Below the pieces are notes generated by a model. The model was given only the letters and a program-made list of their open reading frames with translations. It made no database searches and was not told where the DNA came from. A DNA stretch of 64,000 bases. Source: Bacteroidales bacterium UBA6397 (GTDB taxonomy: Bacteria > Bacteroidota > Bacteroidia > Bacteroidales > UBA932). Made by a program: the position numbers and the translations under genes. Below are positions 30,301-39,207 of this stretch, piece after piece; within the stretch, counting starts at the first letter, position 1; each line of letters begins with the position of its first letter. The DNA lies in assembly GCA_002439875.1 (NCBI GenBank), contig DJQB01000032.1, positions 1 through 64,000 of the forward strand, read 5' to 3'.

Positions 30301-32820
30301 CTACAGTTCAATCTCATAACTTTCTAGTCCGCCACTGACAGCTTTGACTGTGACCTTCCCCTTGCCTATACGTCTTACAATGACGCTAGCCAGCCCGTTG
30401 AAAGCCTTAATCTCGTCCGAATGGAAAGGAGTGTGACTTGTAGCGTCACCAGCGTCAACGGCCACGATCTCTCCGGCACCTAAAACGCTGAATTTAATCT
30501 TATCGCATGCTGTCGGAACCATCCTTCCTTCCTCGTCTGCGATTTTTACGTCCACAAACAAAAGATCGTCAGATGAATATGTTGCTGTGCACACCGGAGA
30601 GCAGTCGCCGCCAAAATCCGTGGAAGGGCCACGGCCATACTCACAAGCCATCAGGATCTTTACAGGGCTTCCAGTTGTGCTGACAGTGCTTTCAACCGTC
30701 TGTCCGTAAGCTGTTTGCCCTATGACCTTAACGGTGCCTTGCTCGTAGATGACATTGTCCCAAAGGAAGCGATATTCATTGGCGCCCTTGGTCTTTTTGC
30801 CGTAGGATTTGCCGTTGACGAAGAGTTCCGCGCTTGAGCAGTTCGTGTAGGCCTGCACCGGCGTGACCTGGCCTTCGCGGCCGGCCCAATTCCAATGTGG
30901 CATCAGATGCAGCACCGGTTCGGAGGACCAGCGTGACTTGTAGAGCCAGTATCTGTCCTTCGGGAAACCGGCCAAATCAATGATTCCGAAGTACGAACTC
31001 CTGGACGGAGTGGCTATAGCACCCTTTTCTTTCAACTCTTTTTCGGCCTTTGCTTTGGCTTCCTCATCATGGAAGTTAGTAAGGATTGTGAGATCTGTGT
31101 TGTAAGGAGTTGGCTCGCCAAGGTAATCGAAGCCTGTCCAGACGAACTCTCCGAGACAGGACGGGTTTCTGTCTTCCTCGGCCCATTCCTGATCTGGAAG
31201 CTGGCCCCACGGGACCGTGAACATGTCAAACGAGCAGACCTGGAAATTATCCAGTGCCCCTTCTGTCTTGTCGCTTAAAGGGAATATGTACACGCCCCTT
31301 GAACTGACGGTCGATGCTGTCTCGCTTCCCAGATACAATTTGCCAGGGTTGGCCGTATGAAATTTGCCGTAGAGGTGCGGCTTGTAGTTGAACCCGTAGA
31401 TGTCCATCGTGTTGCGGAAATCCTGTTCGGAGGCCCAAGGGTTGTCGCTGCCATAACTCGTGAGCCTTGTAGGGTCCTCATTATGACACACTTCCGTTAG
31501 GTGATAGGCGATGCTATATTTCTCAGGATAGCCCTGCTCGGCTGTCTCGTTGCCAATGCTCCACATAATCACGGACGGATGGTTCCGATCTCTGTGGATC
31601 ATTGCCTTGAGATCTTTGTCCGCCCATTTGTCGAACAGTTTGGCGTAGCCGTTTTCTTTCTTGGCTATCGTCCATGTGTCTGTCAGTTCGTCCATCACAA
31701 GGAATCCCATCCGGTCACAAAGGTCGAGAAGCTCCGGAGCCGGAGGGTTGTGGGATGTGCGGATTGCGTTGCAGCCCATCTGTTTGAGCATATTCAATCG
31801 CCTTATCCATGCTGTTTCGTTCCAGACGGCACCAAGCGCTCCCGCATCGTGATGCAGGCAGACTCCTTTTATGAAAGTCTTTTCTCCGTTGACGTACAGG
31901 CCATCGGATTTATATTCAAGATCCCTCAGACCAAAGGTGGTTTTGTAGATGTCTGTTCTGCCATCCTTAGTTGTGACGGATGTGACGGCTTGGTATAATG
32001 CAGGGTGCTCCGGGCTCCAGAACTCCGCGTCCTCCAGAGTGAATTTCTGGGCAAGACTGGCATCGTCTGTGATAGCTTTAAACTTCGTCTCTTCCGAAGC
32101 TAGAAGTTTTGCCTTTCCGGTCTGGATGTTCTGCCGATTCACCCCATCGGTCAGTGAGCCTGTCGAAGTGGCCATCAAAGCTGGATCAACAACTCTGAAT
32201 ATCTCCGTGCGCACCGTTCCACCGACTTCCTTTCCAGCATTCCGCAGCGTGATGTCAAGACAAACCTCTTTCCCCTTGGTCGTGACGAACGTTCCCCATT
32301 GCGCCACCCCGACAGGCTCTGCCACAGTCAGATAGACATTCCGGTAGATTCCACCTCCCGGATACCATCGGCTCGACTCCTCCGGATTGTCCAGTGTCAC
32401 CTTGACGAGATTGTCCCCTGCCTTCAGGTACGGTGTCAAATTCGCCCGGAAAGAGGAGTACCCATACGGCCATTCTGTGACATATTCATTGTTGCAGAAC
32501 ACTTTGGCATAGGACATAGCCCCTCCAAAATCGAGAAAGAATTGTTTCTTCGATTTAAGATCTTTTGCTTCCACAGAAAGGATTTTTGAATATTCCGCCT
32601 TGCCCCACCATGCTAATTTTCCGGACTCCCCAGGATAATCCTGGACAAAAGGACCGTCAACACCCCAGTCGTGAGGAAGGTTGAGGACACGGCTTTCACC
32701 GTCCTTGGTGAACGTCCATCCGTTGTTCCACAGGTGACTTCCGAGCGGTTGCGCGGACATATTCAAAGATAACGCTGTCGCAGCAATGACGAGAGCGATG
32801 CTAAAAGATTTATTTTTCAT
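30301..32820 (-). CDS. GH2 beta-galactosidase, secreted
   Basis: 839 residues from MKNKSFSIALVIAATALSLNMSA (32820), a signal peptide. Domains: sugar-binding jelly roll (SHLWNNGWTFTKDGE to ~180), Ig-like, TIM barrel from ~300, then C-terminal Ig domains. The barrel has GVCLHHDAGALGAVWNETAW, NAIRTSHNPPAPELLDLCDRMGFLVMDE and VIMWSIGNETAEQG (acid/base Glu in NE). YLGSETAS fits the nucleophile Glu. The specificity, galactosidase versus other GH2, is not certain. A dispersed palindrome (32149-32173) is inserted in frame, giving the local peptide ATSTGSLTDG in a loop-like region. Confidence 0.9.
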   Translation of the reverse strand: MKNKSFSIALVIAATALSLNMSAQPLGSHLWNNGWTFTKDGESRVLNLPHDWGVDGPFVQDYPGESGKLAWWGKAEYSKILSVEAKDLKSKKQFFLDFGGAMSYAKVFCNNEYVTEWPYGYSSFRANLTPYLKAGDNLVKVTLDNPEESSRWYPGGGIYRNVYLTVAEPVGVAQWGTFVTTKGKEVCLDITLRNAGKEVGGTVRTEIFRVVDPALMATSTGSLTDGVNRQNIQTGKAKLLASEETKFKAITDDASLAQKFTLEDAEFWSPEHPALYQAVTSVTTKDGRTDIYKTTFGLRDLEYKSDGLYVNGEKTFIKGVCLHHDAGALGAVWNETAWIRRLNMLKQMGCNAIRTSHNPPAPELLDLCDRMGFLVMDELTDTWTIAKKENGYAKLFDKWADKDLKAMIHRDRNHPSVIMWSIGNETAEQGYPEKYSIAYHLTEVCHNEDPTRLTSYGSDNPWASEQDFRNTMDIYGFNYKPHLYGKFHTANPGKLYLGSETASTVSSRGVYIFPLSDKTEGALDNFQVCSFDMFTVPWGQLPDQEWAEEDRNPSCLGEFVWTGFDYLGEPTPYNTDLTILTNFHDEEAKAKAEKELKEKGAIATPSRSSYFGIIDLAGFPKDRYWLYKSRWSSEPVLHLMPHWNWAGREGQVTPVQAYTNCSSAELFVNGKSYGKKTKGANEYRFLWDNVIYEQGTVKVIGQTAYGQTVESTVSTTGSPVKILMACEYGRGPSTDFGGDCSPVCTATYSSDDLLFVDVKIADEEGRMVPTACDKIKFSVLGAGEIVAVDAGDATSHTPFHSDEIKAFNGLASVIVRRIGKGKVTVKAVSGGLESYEIEL
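32149..32173. repeat. Palindromic repeat, copy 3, inside the GH2 gene
   Basis: GGTCAGT...AAGTGGCC around GAGCCTGTCG lies wholly within coding sequence and keeps the reading frame. It encodes a Ser/Thr/Gly-rich stretch. Confidence 0.6.
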
Positions 32821-32896
32821 AAAGTAAAGATAGCGATTTTTTGAGAATTGCAACGTTTTGCCGTAAGAATCTGAGATAATCTATTCGCTTGATGTT

Positions 32897-32926
32897 TTGT
32901 TAATTGAAGAATTATCCGTAAATTTG
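32897..32926 (+). promoter_or_regulatory. Promoter for rpsL-rpsG-fusA-rpsJ
   Basis: TTG (32897-32899) and TAAATTTG (32919-32926) with a 19-bp gap are an excellent Bacteroidetes promoter. The rpsL ATG is 51 bp downstream. Confidence 0.8.
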
Positions 32927-32976
32927 CAGCCCCAAATTGTTTTTGGGAAACATAAATAATAGATTTACAATCATTT

Positions 32977-33360
<384 letters not shown>

Positions 33361-33400
33361 TCCGTTTCATTATCTTTATCACCTTTAATTTTTACTCACA

Positions 33401-33877
33401 ATGAGAAAATCGAAGCCTAAAAAGAGGATTCTACTTCCTGATCCTAAGTTTCACGACATCGAGGTTACCCGTTTCGTGAACAATCTTATGTTGCAGGGGA
33501 AGAAGAGTATCGCGTATTCTATTTTTTACGATGCCATTGACATGGTAGGCGAGAAGATGAAGGATTCTGACAAGGCTCCTCTAGATATCTGGAGGAAGGC
33601 ACTCGAAAACGTTACTCCTCAGATTGAGGTTAAGTCACGTCGTGTAGGAGGTGCAAACTTCCAGGTGCCTACTGAGTTGCGTCCGGAGAGAAAAGTCTCG
33701 CTTTCGATGAAGAACATGATCAACTTCGCCCGCAAGCGTTCCGGCCACTCAATGGCAGAAAAACTTTGTGCAGAGATCGTTGCCGCCTACAATAACGAAG
33801 GTGGTGCATTCAAGAGAAAAGAGGATATGCACAAGATGGCTGAGGCCAACAAGGCATTCGCCCACTTCCGTTTCTAA
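33401..33877 (+). CDS. rpsG: 30S ribosomal protein S7
   Basis: 158 residues. It binds the 3' domain of 16S rRNA and nucleates assembly of the small-subunit head. The start MRKSKPKKRILLPDPKFHD and the block KSRRVGGANFQVPTELRPERKVSL, then RSGHSMAEKLCAEIVAAYNNEGGAFKRKED, are textbook S7. Twelve bp separate it from fusA. Family members regulate the str operon by binding its own mRNA; a matching hairpin was not looked for in detail. Confidence 0.98.
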   Translation: MRKSKPKKRILLPDPKFHDIEVTRFVNNLMLQGKKSIAYSIFYDAIDMVGEKMKDSDKAPLDIWRKALENVTPQIEVKSRRVGGANFQVPTELRPERKVSLSMKNMINFARKRSGHSMAEKLCAEIVAAYNNEGGAFKRKEDMHKMAEANKAFAHFRF

Positions 33878-33889
33878 TTTTATTCGCAG

Positions 33890-36010
33890 ATGGCTGCTAA
33901 AAGAGATCTTACTTACACAAGAAACATCGGCATCATGGCCCACATTGATGCCGGAAAGACGACTACATCCGAACGTATTCTGTACTACACCGGAAAGACT
34001 CACAAGATCGGTGAGGTACATGAAGGGGCTGCCACAATGGACTGGATGGTTCAGGAGCAGGAGAGAGGCATCACCATCACCTCTGCTGCAACCACCGCAT
34101 TTTGGCATTACAACGGTCATGTTTATCAGATTAACTTGATCGACACTCCGGGTCACGTTGACTTCACCGTTGAGGTGGAGCGTTCGCTCCGTGTGCTCGA
34201 CGGAACTATCGCTACTTTCTGCGCTGTTGGCCGCGTTCAACCTCAGTCTGAGACTGTTTGGCGTCAGGCGGACAAGTACGGTGTTCCGAAGATTGCGTAT
34301 GTGAACAAGATGGACCGTGTCGGAGCTGACTTCCTTGCATGCGTTGAGGAAATCTACACTAAGCTCGGTGCCAAGGCTGTTCCAATCTGTCTCCCTATCG
34401 GATCAGAGGATAAGTTCAAAGGCATCATCGACCTTATTTCCAGAAAAGCAATTTACTACGATTCTGGTGAGGAATTGGTCAACTATGAAATCAAGGATGT
34501 TCCGGAAGACATGGTCGGAGAAGTCGAGAAATGGAGAGACAAACTCGTTGAGGCTGCTGCTGAATGCGATGAGGCTCTCATGGAGAAGTATTTCGAGAAT
34601 CCTGACTCTCTTACCGAGGATGAGATCATCGCTGCCCTTCGCAAGGGTACGATTTCAATGCAAATCGTTCCTGCCTGCTGCGGTTCTTCATTCAAGAACA
34701 AGGGCGTTCAGTTCCTTCTTGACGCTGTGATGCGTTATCTTCCTTCTCCACTTGACAAGGGTGTTGTAAAGGGTACTGATCCTAAGACAGGTGAGGAAGA
34801 GGATCTTCTCCCTGATGCATCTCAGCCGTTCTGTGCTCTCGTGTTCAAGATTGCCACCGATCCATTCGTTGGCCGTCTCGCTTTCATGAGGGTTTACTCA
34901 GGTCGTGTTGATGCTGGCTCTTACGTATTTAACGTACGTACCGGGAAGAAAGAAAGGATCGCGCGTCTGTACCAGATGCATTCCAATCACCAGAATCCTA
35001 TTGATTTTGTTGAGGCTGGAGACATCTGCGCTGCCGTTGGATTCAAGGATCTCCGTACGGGAGACACCATCTGCAACGAGGATCATCAGATCGTGCTCGA
35101 ATCAATGGAATTCCCTGATCCTGTTATCGGTATCGCTGTCGAGCCTAAGACCCAGGGCGACTTGGACAAGCTGAGCATCGCTCTTGGTAAGCTCGCTGAG
35201 GAAGACCCTACATTCACCGTAAGGTCTGACCACGAGACCGGCCAGACAGTCATCAGTGGAATGGGTGAGCTTCACCTTGACATTATCGTGGATCGTCTCC
35301 GTCGTGAGTTCGGTGTCGAGATCAATCAAGGCGCTCCGCAGGTTAACTACAAAGAGGCCATCACGGCTACAGTACAGCACCGTGAAGTCTTCAAGAAGCA
35401 GACTGGTGGTCGTGGTAAGTTCGCTGACATCATTGTTGAGATCGGCCCTGCTGACGAGGGTGTTACCGGACTCCAGTTCGAGAATCAGGTCAAGGGTGGA
35501 AATATTCCTAAGGAATTCATCCCTTGCATCGAGAAGGGCTTCAAGGCCGCAATGGCCAATGGTGTTCTTGCAGGTTACGAGGTTCAGTCAATGAAGGTCG
35601 TTGTTCTTGACGGTTCGTTCCACCCTGTCGATTCAGACCAGCTTTCATTCGAAATGGCCGCCCGTCTGGCATTCCGCCACGCCTGCCCGAAAGCAAAGCC
35701 TGTTCTCCTTGAGCCTATCATGTCCCTTGAGGTTGTCACCCCTGAGGACTACATGGGTGACATCGTGGGCGACCTCAACCGCCGTCGTGGTCAGATCCAG
35801 GCTATGGATTCTACCGCAAACGGTGCGAGAATCGTACGAGCCTTCGTTCCGCTCGCTGAGCAGTTCGGTTATGTGACTGTTCTTAGAACCCTTTCATCCG
35901 GACGTGCGACCAGCACGATGACTTTCGACCACTATGCTGAAGTCCCTGCCAACTTGGCCAAGGAGGTTATCGAGAAGAGCGGCTACAAGCTCTCCGATGA
36001 TGACGAGTAA
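33890..36010 (+). CDS. fusA: Elongation factor G
   Basis: 706 residues. The translocation GTPase. G1 AHIDAGKTT (about 17-25), G3 DTPGHVDF, G4 NKMDRVG, all intact; the switch region GITITSAATTAF follows the usual RGITI. Domains II-V follow in normal length, with SHPR-type loop positions unremarkable. Codon use is strongly biased (GTT, GCT, CGT, CTT), as expected for a highly expressed gene, and differs from neighbours. Only one GAATAT/ATATTC occurs in the whole rpsL-rpsJ block. Confidence 0.98.
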   Translation: MAAKRDLTYTRNIGIMAHIDAGKTTTSERILYYTGKTHKIGEVHEGAATMDWMVQEQERGITITSAATTAFWHYNGHVYQINLIDTPGHVDFTVEVERSLRVLDGTIATFCAVGRVQPQSETVWRQADKYGVPKIAYVNKMDRVGADFLACVEEIYTKLGAKAVPICLPIGSEDKFKGIIDLISRKAIYYDSGEELVNYEIKDVPEDMVGEVEKWRDKLVEAAAECDEALMEKYFENPDSLTEDEIIAALRKGTISMQIVPACCGSSFKNKGVQFLLDAVMRYLPSPLDKGVVKGTDPKTGEEEDLLPDASQPFCALVFKIATDPFVGRLAFMRVYSGRVDAGSYVFNVRTGKKERIARLYQMHSNHQNPIDFVEAGDICAAVGFKDLRTGDTICNEDHQIVLESMEFPDPVIGIAVEPKTQGDLDKLSIALGKLAEEDPTFTVRSDHETGQTVISGMGELHLDIIVDRLRREFGVEINQGAPQVNYKEAITATVQHREVFKKQTGGRGKFADIIVEIGPADEGVTGLQFENQVKGGNIPKEFIPCIEKGFKAAMANGVLAGYEVQSMKVVVLDGSFHPVDSDQLSFEMAARLAFRHACPKAKPVLLEPIMSLEVVTPEDYMGDIVGDLNRRRGQIQAMDSTANGARIVRAFVPLAEQFGYVTVLRTLSSGRATSTMTFDHYAEVPANLAKEVIEKSGYKLSDDDE

Positions 36011-36039
36011 GTGTTAAAACGTAATTAAGTATTTTTGAT

Positions 36040-36345
36040 ATGAGTCAAAAAATCAGAATAAAACTCAAATCATTCGATCACATGCTGGTTGACAAGTCAG
36101 CCGCTAAGATCGTGGACACTGTGAAGGCTACTGGTGCTAAGGTGAACGGTCCTATTCCGCTTCCTACCAACAAGAAGATCTTCACTGTCAATCGCTCGAC
36201 CTTCGTCAACAAGAAGTCCCGCGAGCAGTTTGAGCTTTGCGCCTACAGCAGGCTTCTGGACATTGATGACAGCAATGCTAAGACTGTCGATGCTCTTATG
36301 AAGCTTGAACTTCCTTCCGGCGTTGAGGTTGAGATCAAAGTCTGA
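36040..36345 (+). CDS. rpsJ: 30S ribosomal protein S10
   Basis: 101 residues, complete: IRIKLKSFDHMLVDKSAAKIVDTVKATGAKVNGPIPLPT. S10 is part of the small-subunit head; its homolog NusE works in antitermination. In most Bacteroidetes rpsJ is followed directly by rplC, rplD and the rest of the S10 operon. Here it is the last gene, followed by a hairpin, a tRNA and a strong palindrome, then RNase R on the other strand. Confidence 0.98.
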   Translation: MSQKIRIKLKSFDHMLVDKSAAKIVDTVKATGAKVNGPIPLPTNKKIFTVNRSTFVNKKSREQFELCAYSRLLDIDDSNAKTVDALMKLELPSGVEVEIKV

Positions 36346-36401
36346 TCTGTCAAATTGAGAATGGTGCGGTCAGTGAGGCCGCAGCCGTTTATGTAATACA
36401 A

Positions 36402-36420
36402 CCCGGCCACTAAGGTCGGG
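36402..36420 (+). terminator. Hairpin after rpsJ
   Basis: CCCGGCC-ACTAA-GGTCGGG forms a 7-bp stem (one G-T pair) 57 bp after the rpsJ stop, without a T-run. Weak terminator or processing site between rpsJ and the tRNA. Confidence 0.4.
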
Positions 36421-36424
36421 AATC

Positions 36425-36498
36425 GGTCCCATAGCTCAGTTGGTTAGAGCATCTGACTCATAATCAGGGGGTCGTAGGATCATGCCCTACTGGGACCA
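36425..36498 (+). tRNA. tRNA with CAT anticodon (Met elongator or Ile2)
   Basis: Acceptor GGTCCCA/TGGGACC, D-arm AGCTCAGTTGGTTAGAGC, anticodon loop CTCATAA (CAT at 36459-36461), T-stem GTAGG/CCTAC. The T-loop is ATCATGC, like the other CAT tRNA and unlike the TTCRA norm. Same strand as rpsJ and only 79 bp after it, so it may share the transcript. The last bases also form the left end of a perfect palindrome. Confidence 0.85.
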
Positions 36499-36544
36499 CA
36501 AAAAGAAGAGACGCTAAATTTAGCGTCTCTTCTTTTTGTGGTCC
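36493..36544. terminator. 52-bp perfect palindrome at the tRNA 3' end
   Basis: Arms of 26 bp with no loop and no mismatch: GGACCACAAAAAGAAGAG... is exactly mirrored by ...CTCTTCTTTTTGTGGTCC around the centre GCTAAA|TTTAGC. On either strand the 3' half ends in a T-rich run, so it should stop transcription from both directions (tRNA on the left, rnr on the right). The left arm includes the last five acceptor bases of the tRNA. Confidence 0.75.
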
Positions 36545-36696
36545 ATATATCCAACCCCCAGTCACTTCGTGACAGCCCCTGAGGGGCGATGGGGAGCGAA
36601 CTCCCCAAACCCCTTGCGTCGCTACGCACTGCGTGCGCTTTTCCATCGGGTAAATACCATAGAGTAGCGTCTTATTTGAAGGGCAAAGAAAAATCC

Positions 36697-36721
36697 GGTC
36701 GCAGAGCTTGTCAAGGTGACT
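36697..36721. repeat. Palindromic repeat, copy 4 (diverged)
   Basis: GGTCGCAGAGCTTGTCAAGGTGACT, a diverged copy of the 27599-27623 palindrome. The surrounding 36545-36750 holds low-information sequence (CCCCCAGTCACTTCGTGAC, GCCCCTGAGGGGC hairpins) and no gene. Confidence 0.5.
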
Positions 36722-36753
36722 GGATGAAGATGCTGCGTCAACGCACGAGCAAG

Positions 36754-39021
36754 CTATCTGGTTTTCTTTTTTTCGTTTCGGGATGGCTTTGGGCCGAACT
36801 TCTTGCTGGGACGACCTTTGTCTTTGGACGATTTTCGCTGCGGCTGGCTGCCGTTGTGGGCGACAGCAGCGTAGAACGGCTTTTTCTTACCGTTGTTCTC
36901 AGTGGAATCATGGTTACCATTACCAGAGGCATCGACCAGTTCGTAGTCCAGAAGCCTTTGCTCCAGATTGGCGGCCTTGACACGGATTTTGACCGGATCT
37001 CCGAGACGGAAAATCTTGCCGGTGCGGCGACCTCTGATTAGGTAGTTCTGCTCATCGAACTCGAAGAAGTCGGACTTCACATCGCGCAGGGCGACCATGC
37101 CCTCGATCATCGTAGGCTTGATCTCCACATACATTCCCCAATCGGTCAGACCGGAGATATTCCCTTCATATTCATTGCCAATCTTGTCCTGCATGAACTC
37201 GATGAGTTTGTACTTGATGCTGTCGCGCTCAGCGTTGGCTGCGATCTGTTCGCGCTCGGAGGCATGCTGGCACTGCGCTTCGTAATATTCCTTGTTCTGA
37301 CTCTCCGCATTGTCGAGGTAGAGGGCCAACAGCCTGTGGACCATTGTGTCAGGGTAACGGCGGATGGGCGAAGTGAAGTGCGTGTAGAACTTGAACGCGA
37401 GGCCATAGTGGCCGATGTTGTCGGTGGTGTAGATCGCTTTGGCCATCGAGCGGAGGGCTATCATTTGGAAGGCATCGCACTCAGGTGTGCCTTTTGCCTC
37501 AGCGAGCAACGTGTTGAGGGACTTGGCAATCTCGCGCCCGTTGCCGCTTGGTCCGAACTTGAATCCGAAGTTGCTGACAAACTGGCCCAGACTTGCGATC
37601 TTATCTGTGTTCGGTTCACCGTGCACTCGGTAGACAAACGTCTTGGCCTTCTTGTCGGCCTTCCCGTCCATCTTCCCGGAAGTGGCTATGAACTCGGCCA
37701 CCGAACGGTTCGCCAGAAGCATAAACTCCTCGATCAGCCAGTTGGCCTCCTTGGTGATCTTCTCGTAAACCCTTATCGGCTTGCCGGTAGCATCAACCTC
37801 GACTTTCATCTCCGGTCGTTCGAAACTGATGGCTCCGGCGGCGAAACGGCGCTTGCGCATTATGGATGCAAGCTTGTTGAGGGTCACGATGGCCTCTCTG
37901 ATGTCTTGGCTGATCGCCGGGTCTGCCGGCTCTTTGCCACTACTTTCGATGATCTGCTGGGCTCCGTCGTAGTCGAAACGGAAGTCCGAACAGATCACTG
38001 TGCGGCCGAACCAACGGTTCTCGATCTTTCCGCGTGGGGTCATCTCCACAACAACCGAGAAGGTGAGTTTTTCCTCGTGCGGACGAAGGGAGCAGAGTTT
38101 GTTGCAAAGTTTCTCAGGAAGCATCGGAACTGTCCTGTCAACCAGATAGACTGACGTTCCGCGCTCCTGCGCCTCTTTGTCCACAATAGTGCCGGGAAGC
38201 ACGTAGTGGGACACGTCAGCGATGTGGATTCCGATCTCATAGTTGCCGTTGTCCAGTTTCTTGAACGACAACGCGTCATCAAAATCCTTCGCATCCGCAG
38301 GGTCGATGGTGAATGTCAAAGTACTGCGGAAATCACGGCGTTCCTCTATGTCTTTCCCCGTGATCTGGTCTGAGATTTCATCAGCAGCGTTCTCGACTTC
38401 CGGTTCAAACCTGTAAGGCAGGGCGTATTCAGCGAGGATGGCATGCATCTCCGTGTCGTTCTCTCCCGGCACTCCAAGCACATCCACAATGTGGCCTTTA
38501 GGAGTCGGCTCACCTTTGTCCCAGCCATCAACCACAGCGGCCACTTTCATTCCTCTTCTCGCACCGCGCGGCAGGGAATCGAAATCCACACAGATGTCGT
38601 AAGGCATATTCCTTGACTGCATCAGCACCCATGCCTGTCTGCCGACAATATGAAGCACGCCCACGAACGGCTTGTGGCTACGCTCTACAATTTCTATGAT
38701 TTCTCCCTCACGGCGTTTGGCTGGGTCTTTGCGTCCGTGTCCGCCTTTGACGTTATCAGCCGAAGTCTCTTTCCTCTCGCTTGTCACAGCGCATTTGACA
38801 ATATCCCCGTTCAATGCGCCGCGCGTCTTGGATGCCTTGACGAACACATCATTATCCGGTTCGCCCTCAATGATGACGAAGACATAGCCGTCCCTTGTCA
38901 TCTGAACCTTGCCGGTAACCTCTTCCAGCACTCTTTTTGTCTTTTGCCTGGAACCGAATTTTCTGTCGCGGCTCTTCCTGCCGCCATTCTCGCCACCCTG
39001 GCGATTTCTTCTTTTCTGCAT
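36754..39021 (-). CDS. rnr: Ribonuclease R
   Basis: About 755 residues from MQKRRNRQGGENGG (39021); the frame stays open to 39132, but the extension is not protein-like. It is a processive 3'-5' exoribonuclease that degrades structured RNA. Cold-shock-like domains come first, then the RNB catalytic core with TIDPADAKDFDDALSFKKLDNGNYEIGIHIADVSHYV (metal-binding Asp cluster), then an S1 domain (GLTDWGMYVEIKPTMIEGMVALRDV). The C-terminal ~60 residues are basic and low complexity (KSSKDKGRPSKKFGPKPSR), useful for RNA binding. Its 3' end lies about 200 bp from the bidirectional palindrome. Confidence 0.95.
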   Translation of the reverse strand: MQKRRNRQGGENGGRKSRDRKFGSRQKTKRVLEEVTGKVQMTRDGYVFVIIEGEPDNDVFVKASKTRGALNGDIVKCAVTSERKETSADNVKGGHGRKDPAKRREGEIIEIVERSHKPFVGVLHIVGRQAWVLMQSRNMPYDICVDFDSLPRGARRGMKVAAVVDGWDKGEPTPKGHIVDVLGVPGENDTEMHAILAEYALPYRFEPEVENAADEISDQITGKDIEERRDFRSTLTFTIDPADAKDFDDALSFKKLDNGNYEIGIHIADVSHYVLPGTIVDKEAQERGTSVYLVDRTVPMLPEKLCNKLCSLRPHEEKLTFSVVVEMTPRGKIENRWFGRTVICSDFRFDYDGAQQIIESSGKEPADPAISQDIREAIVTLNKLASIMRKRRFAAGAISFERPEMKVEVDATGKPIRVYEKITKEANWLIEEFMLLANRSVAEFIATSGKMDGKADKKAKTFVYRVHGEPNTDKIASLGQFVSNFGFKFGPSGNGREIAKSLNTLLAEAKGTPECDAFQMIALRSMAKAIYTTDNIGHYGLAFKFYTHFTSPIRRYPDTMVHRLLALYLDNAESQNKEYYEAQCQHASEREQIAANAERDSIKYKLIEFMQDKIGNEYEGNISGLTDWGMYVEIKPTMIEGMVALRDVKSDFFEFDEQNYLIRGRRTGKIFRLGDPVKIRVKAANLEQRLLDYELVDASGNGNHDSTENNGKKKPFYAAVAHNGSQPQRKSSKDKGRPSKKFGPKPSRNEKKKTR

Positions 39022-39092
39022 TACGAATATATTAATGGTACAAAGGTAAGAATTTTCCCTGCAAACGATGAACCCGAAAGGTAGATTATGAT

Positions 39093-39100
39093 TATCTTTG
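39093..39100 (+). promoter_or_regulatory. -7 box for the ROK kinase gene
   Basis: TATCTTTG on the plus strand, 107 bp before the ATG. A TACCTTTG on the minus strand (39041-39048) may serve rnr. Neither has a well-placed TTG, so both are tentative. Confidence 0.4.
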
Positions 39101-39207
39101 CAACGAAAAGGCTTGATTTTATGAATATTCAAGATTGGGGTCTACGGAAGCCTGATTAAATATTCAAGGCCAGGCGCTGACGCGACAATAATTTAACACT
39201 CAAGAAT

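Noticed and set aside
37264..38154. Plus-strand open frame opposite RNase R
   Set aside because: Antisense shadow of rnr; no protein-like motifs.
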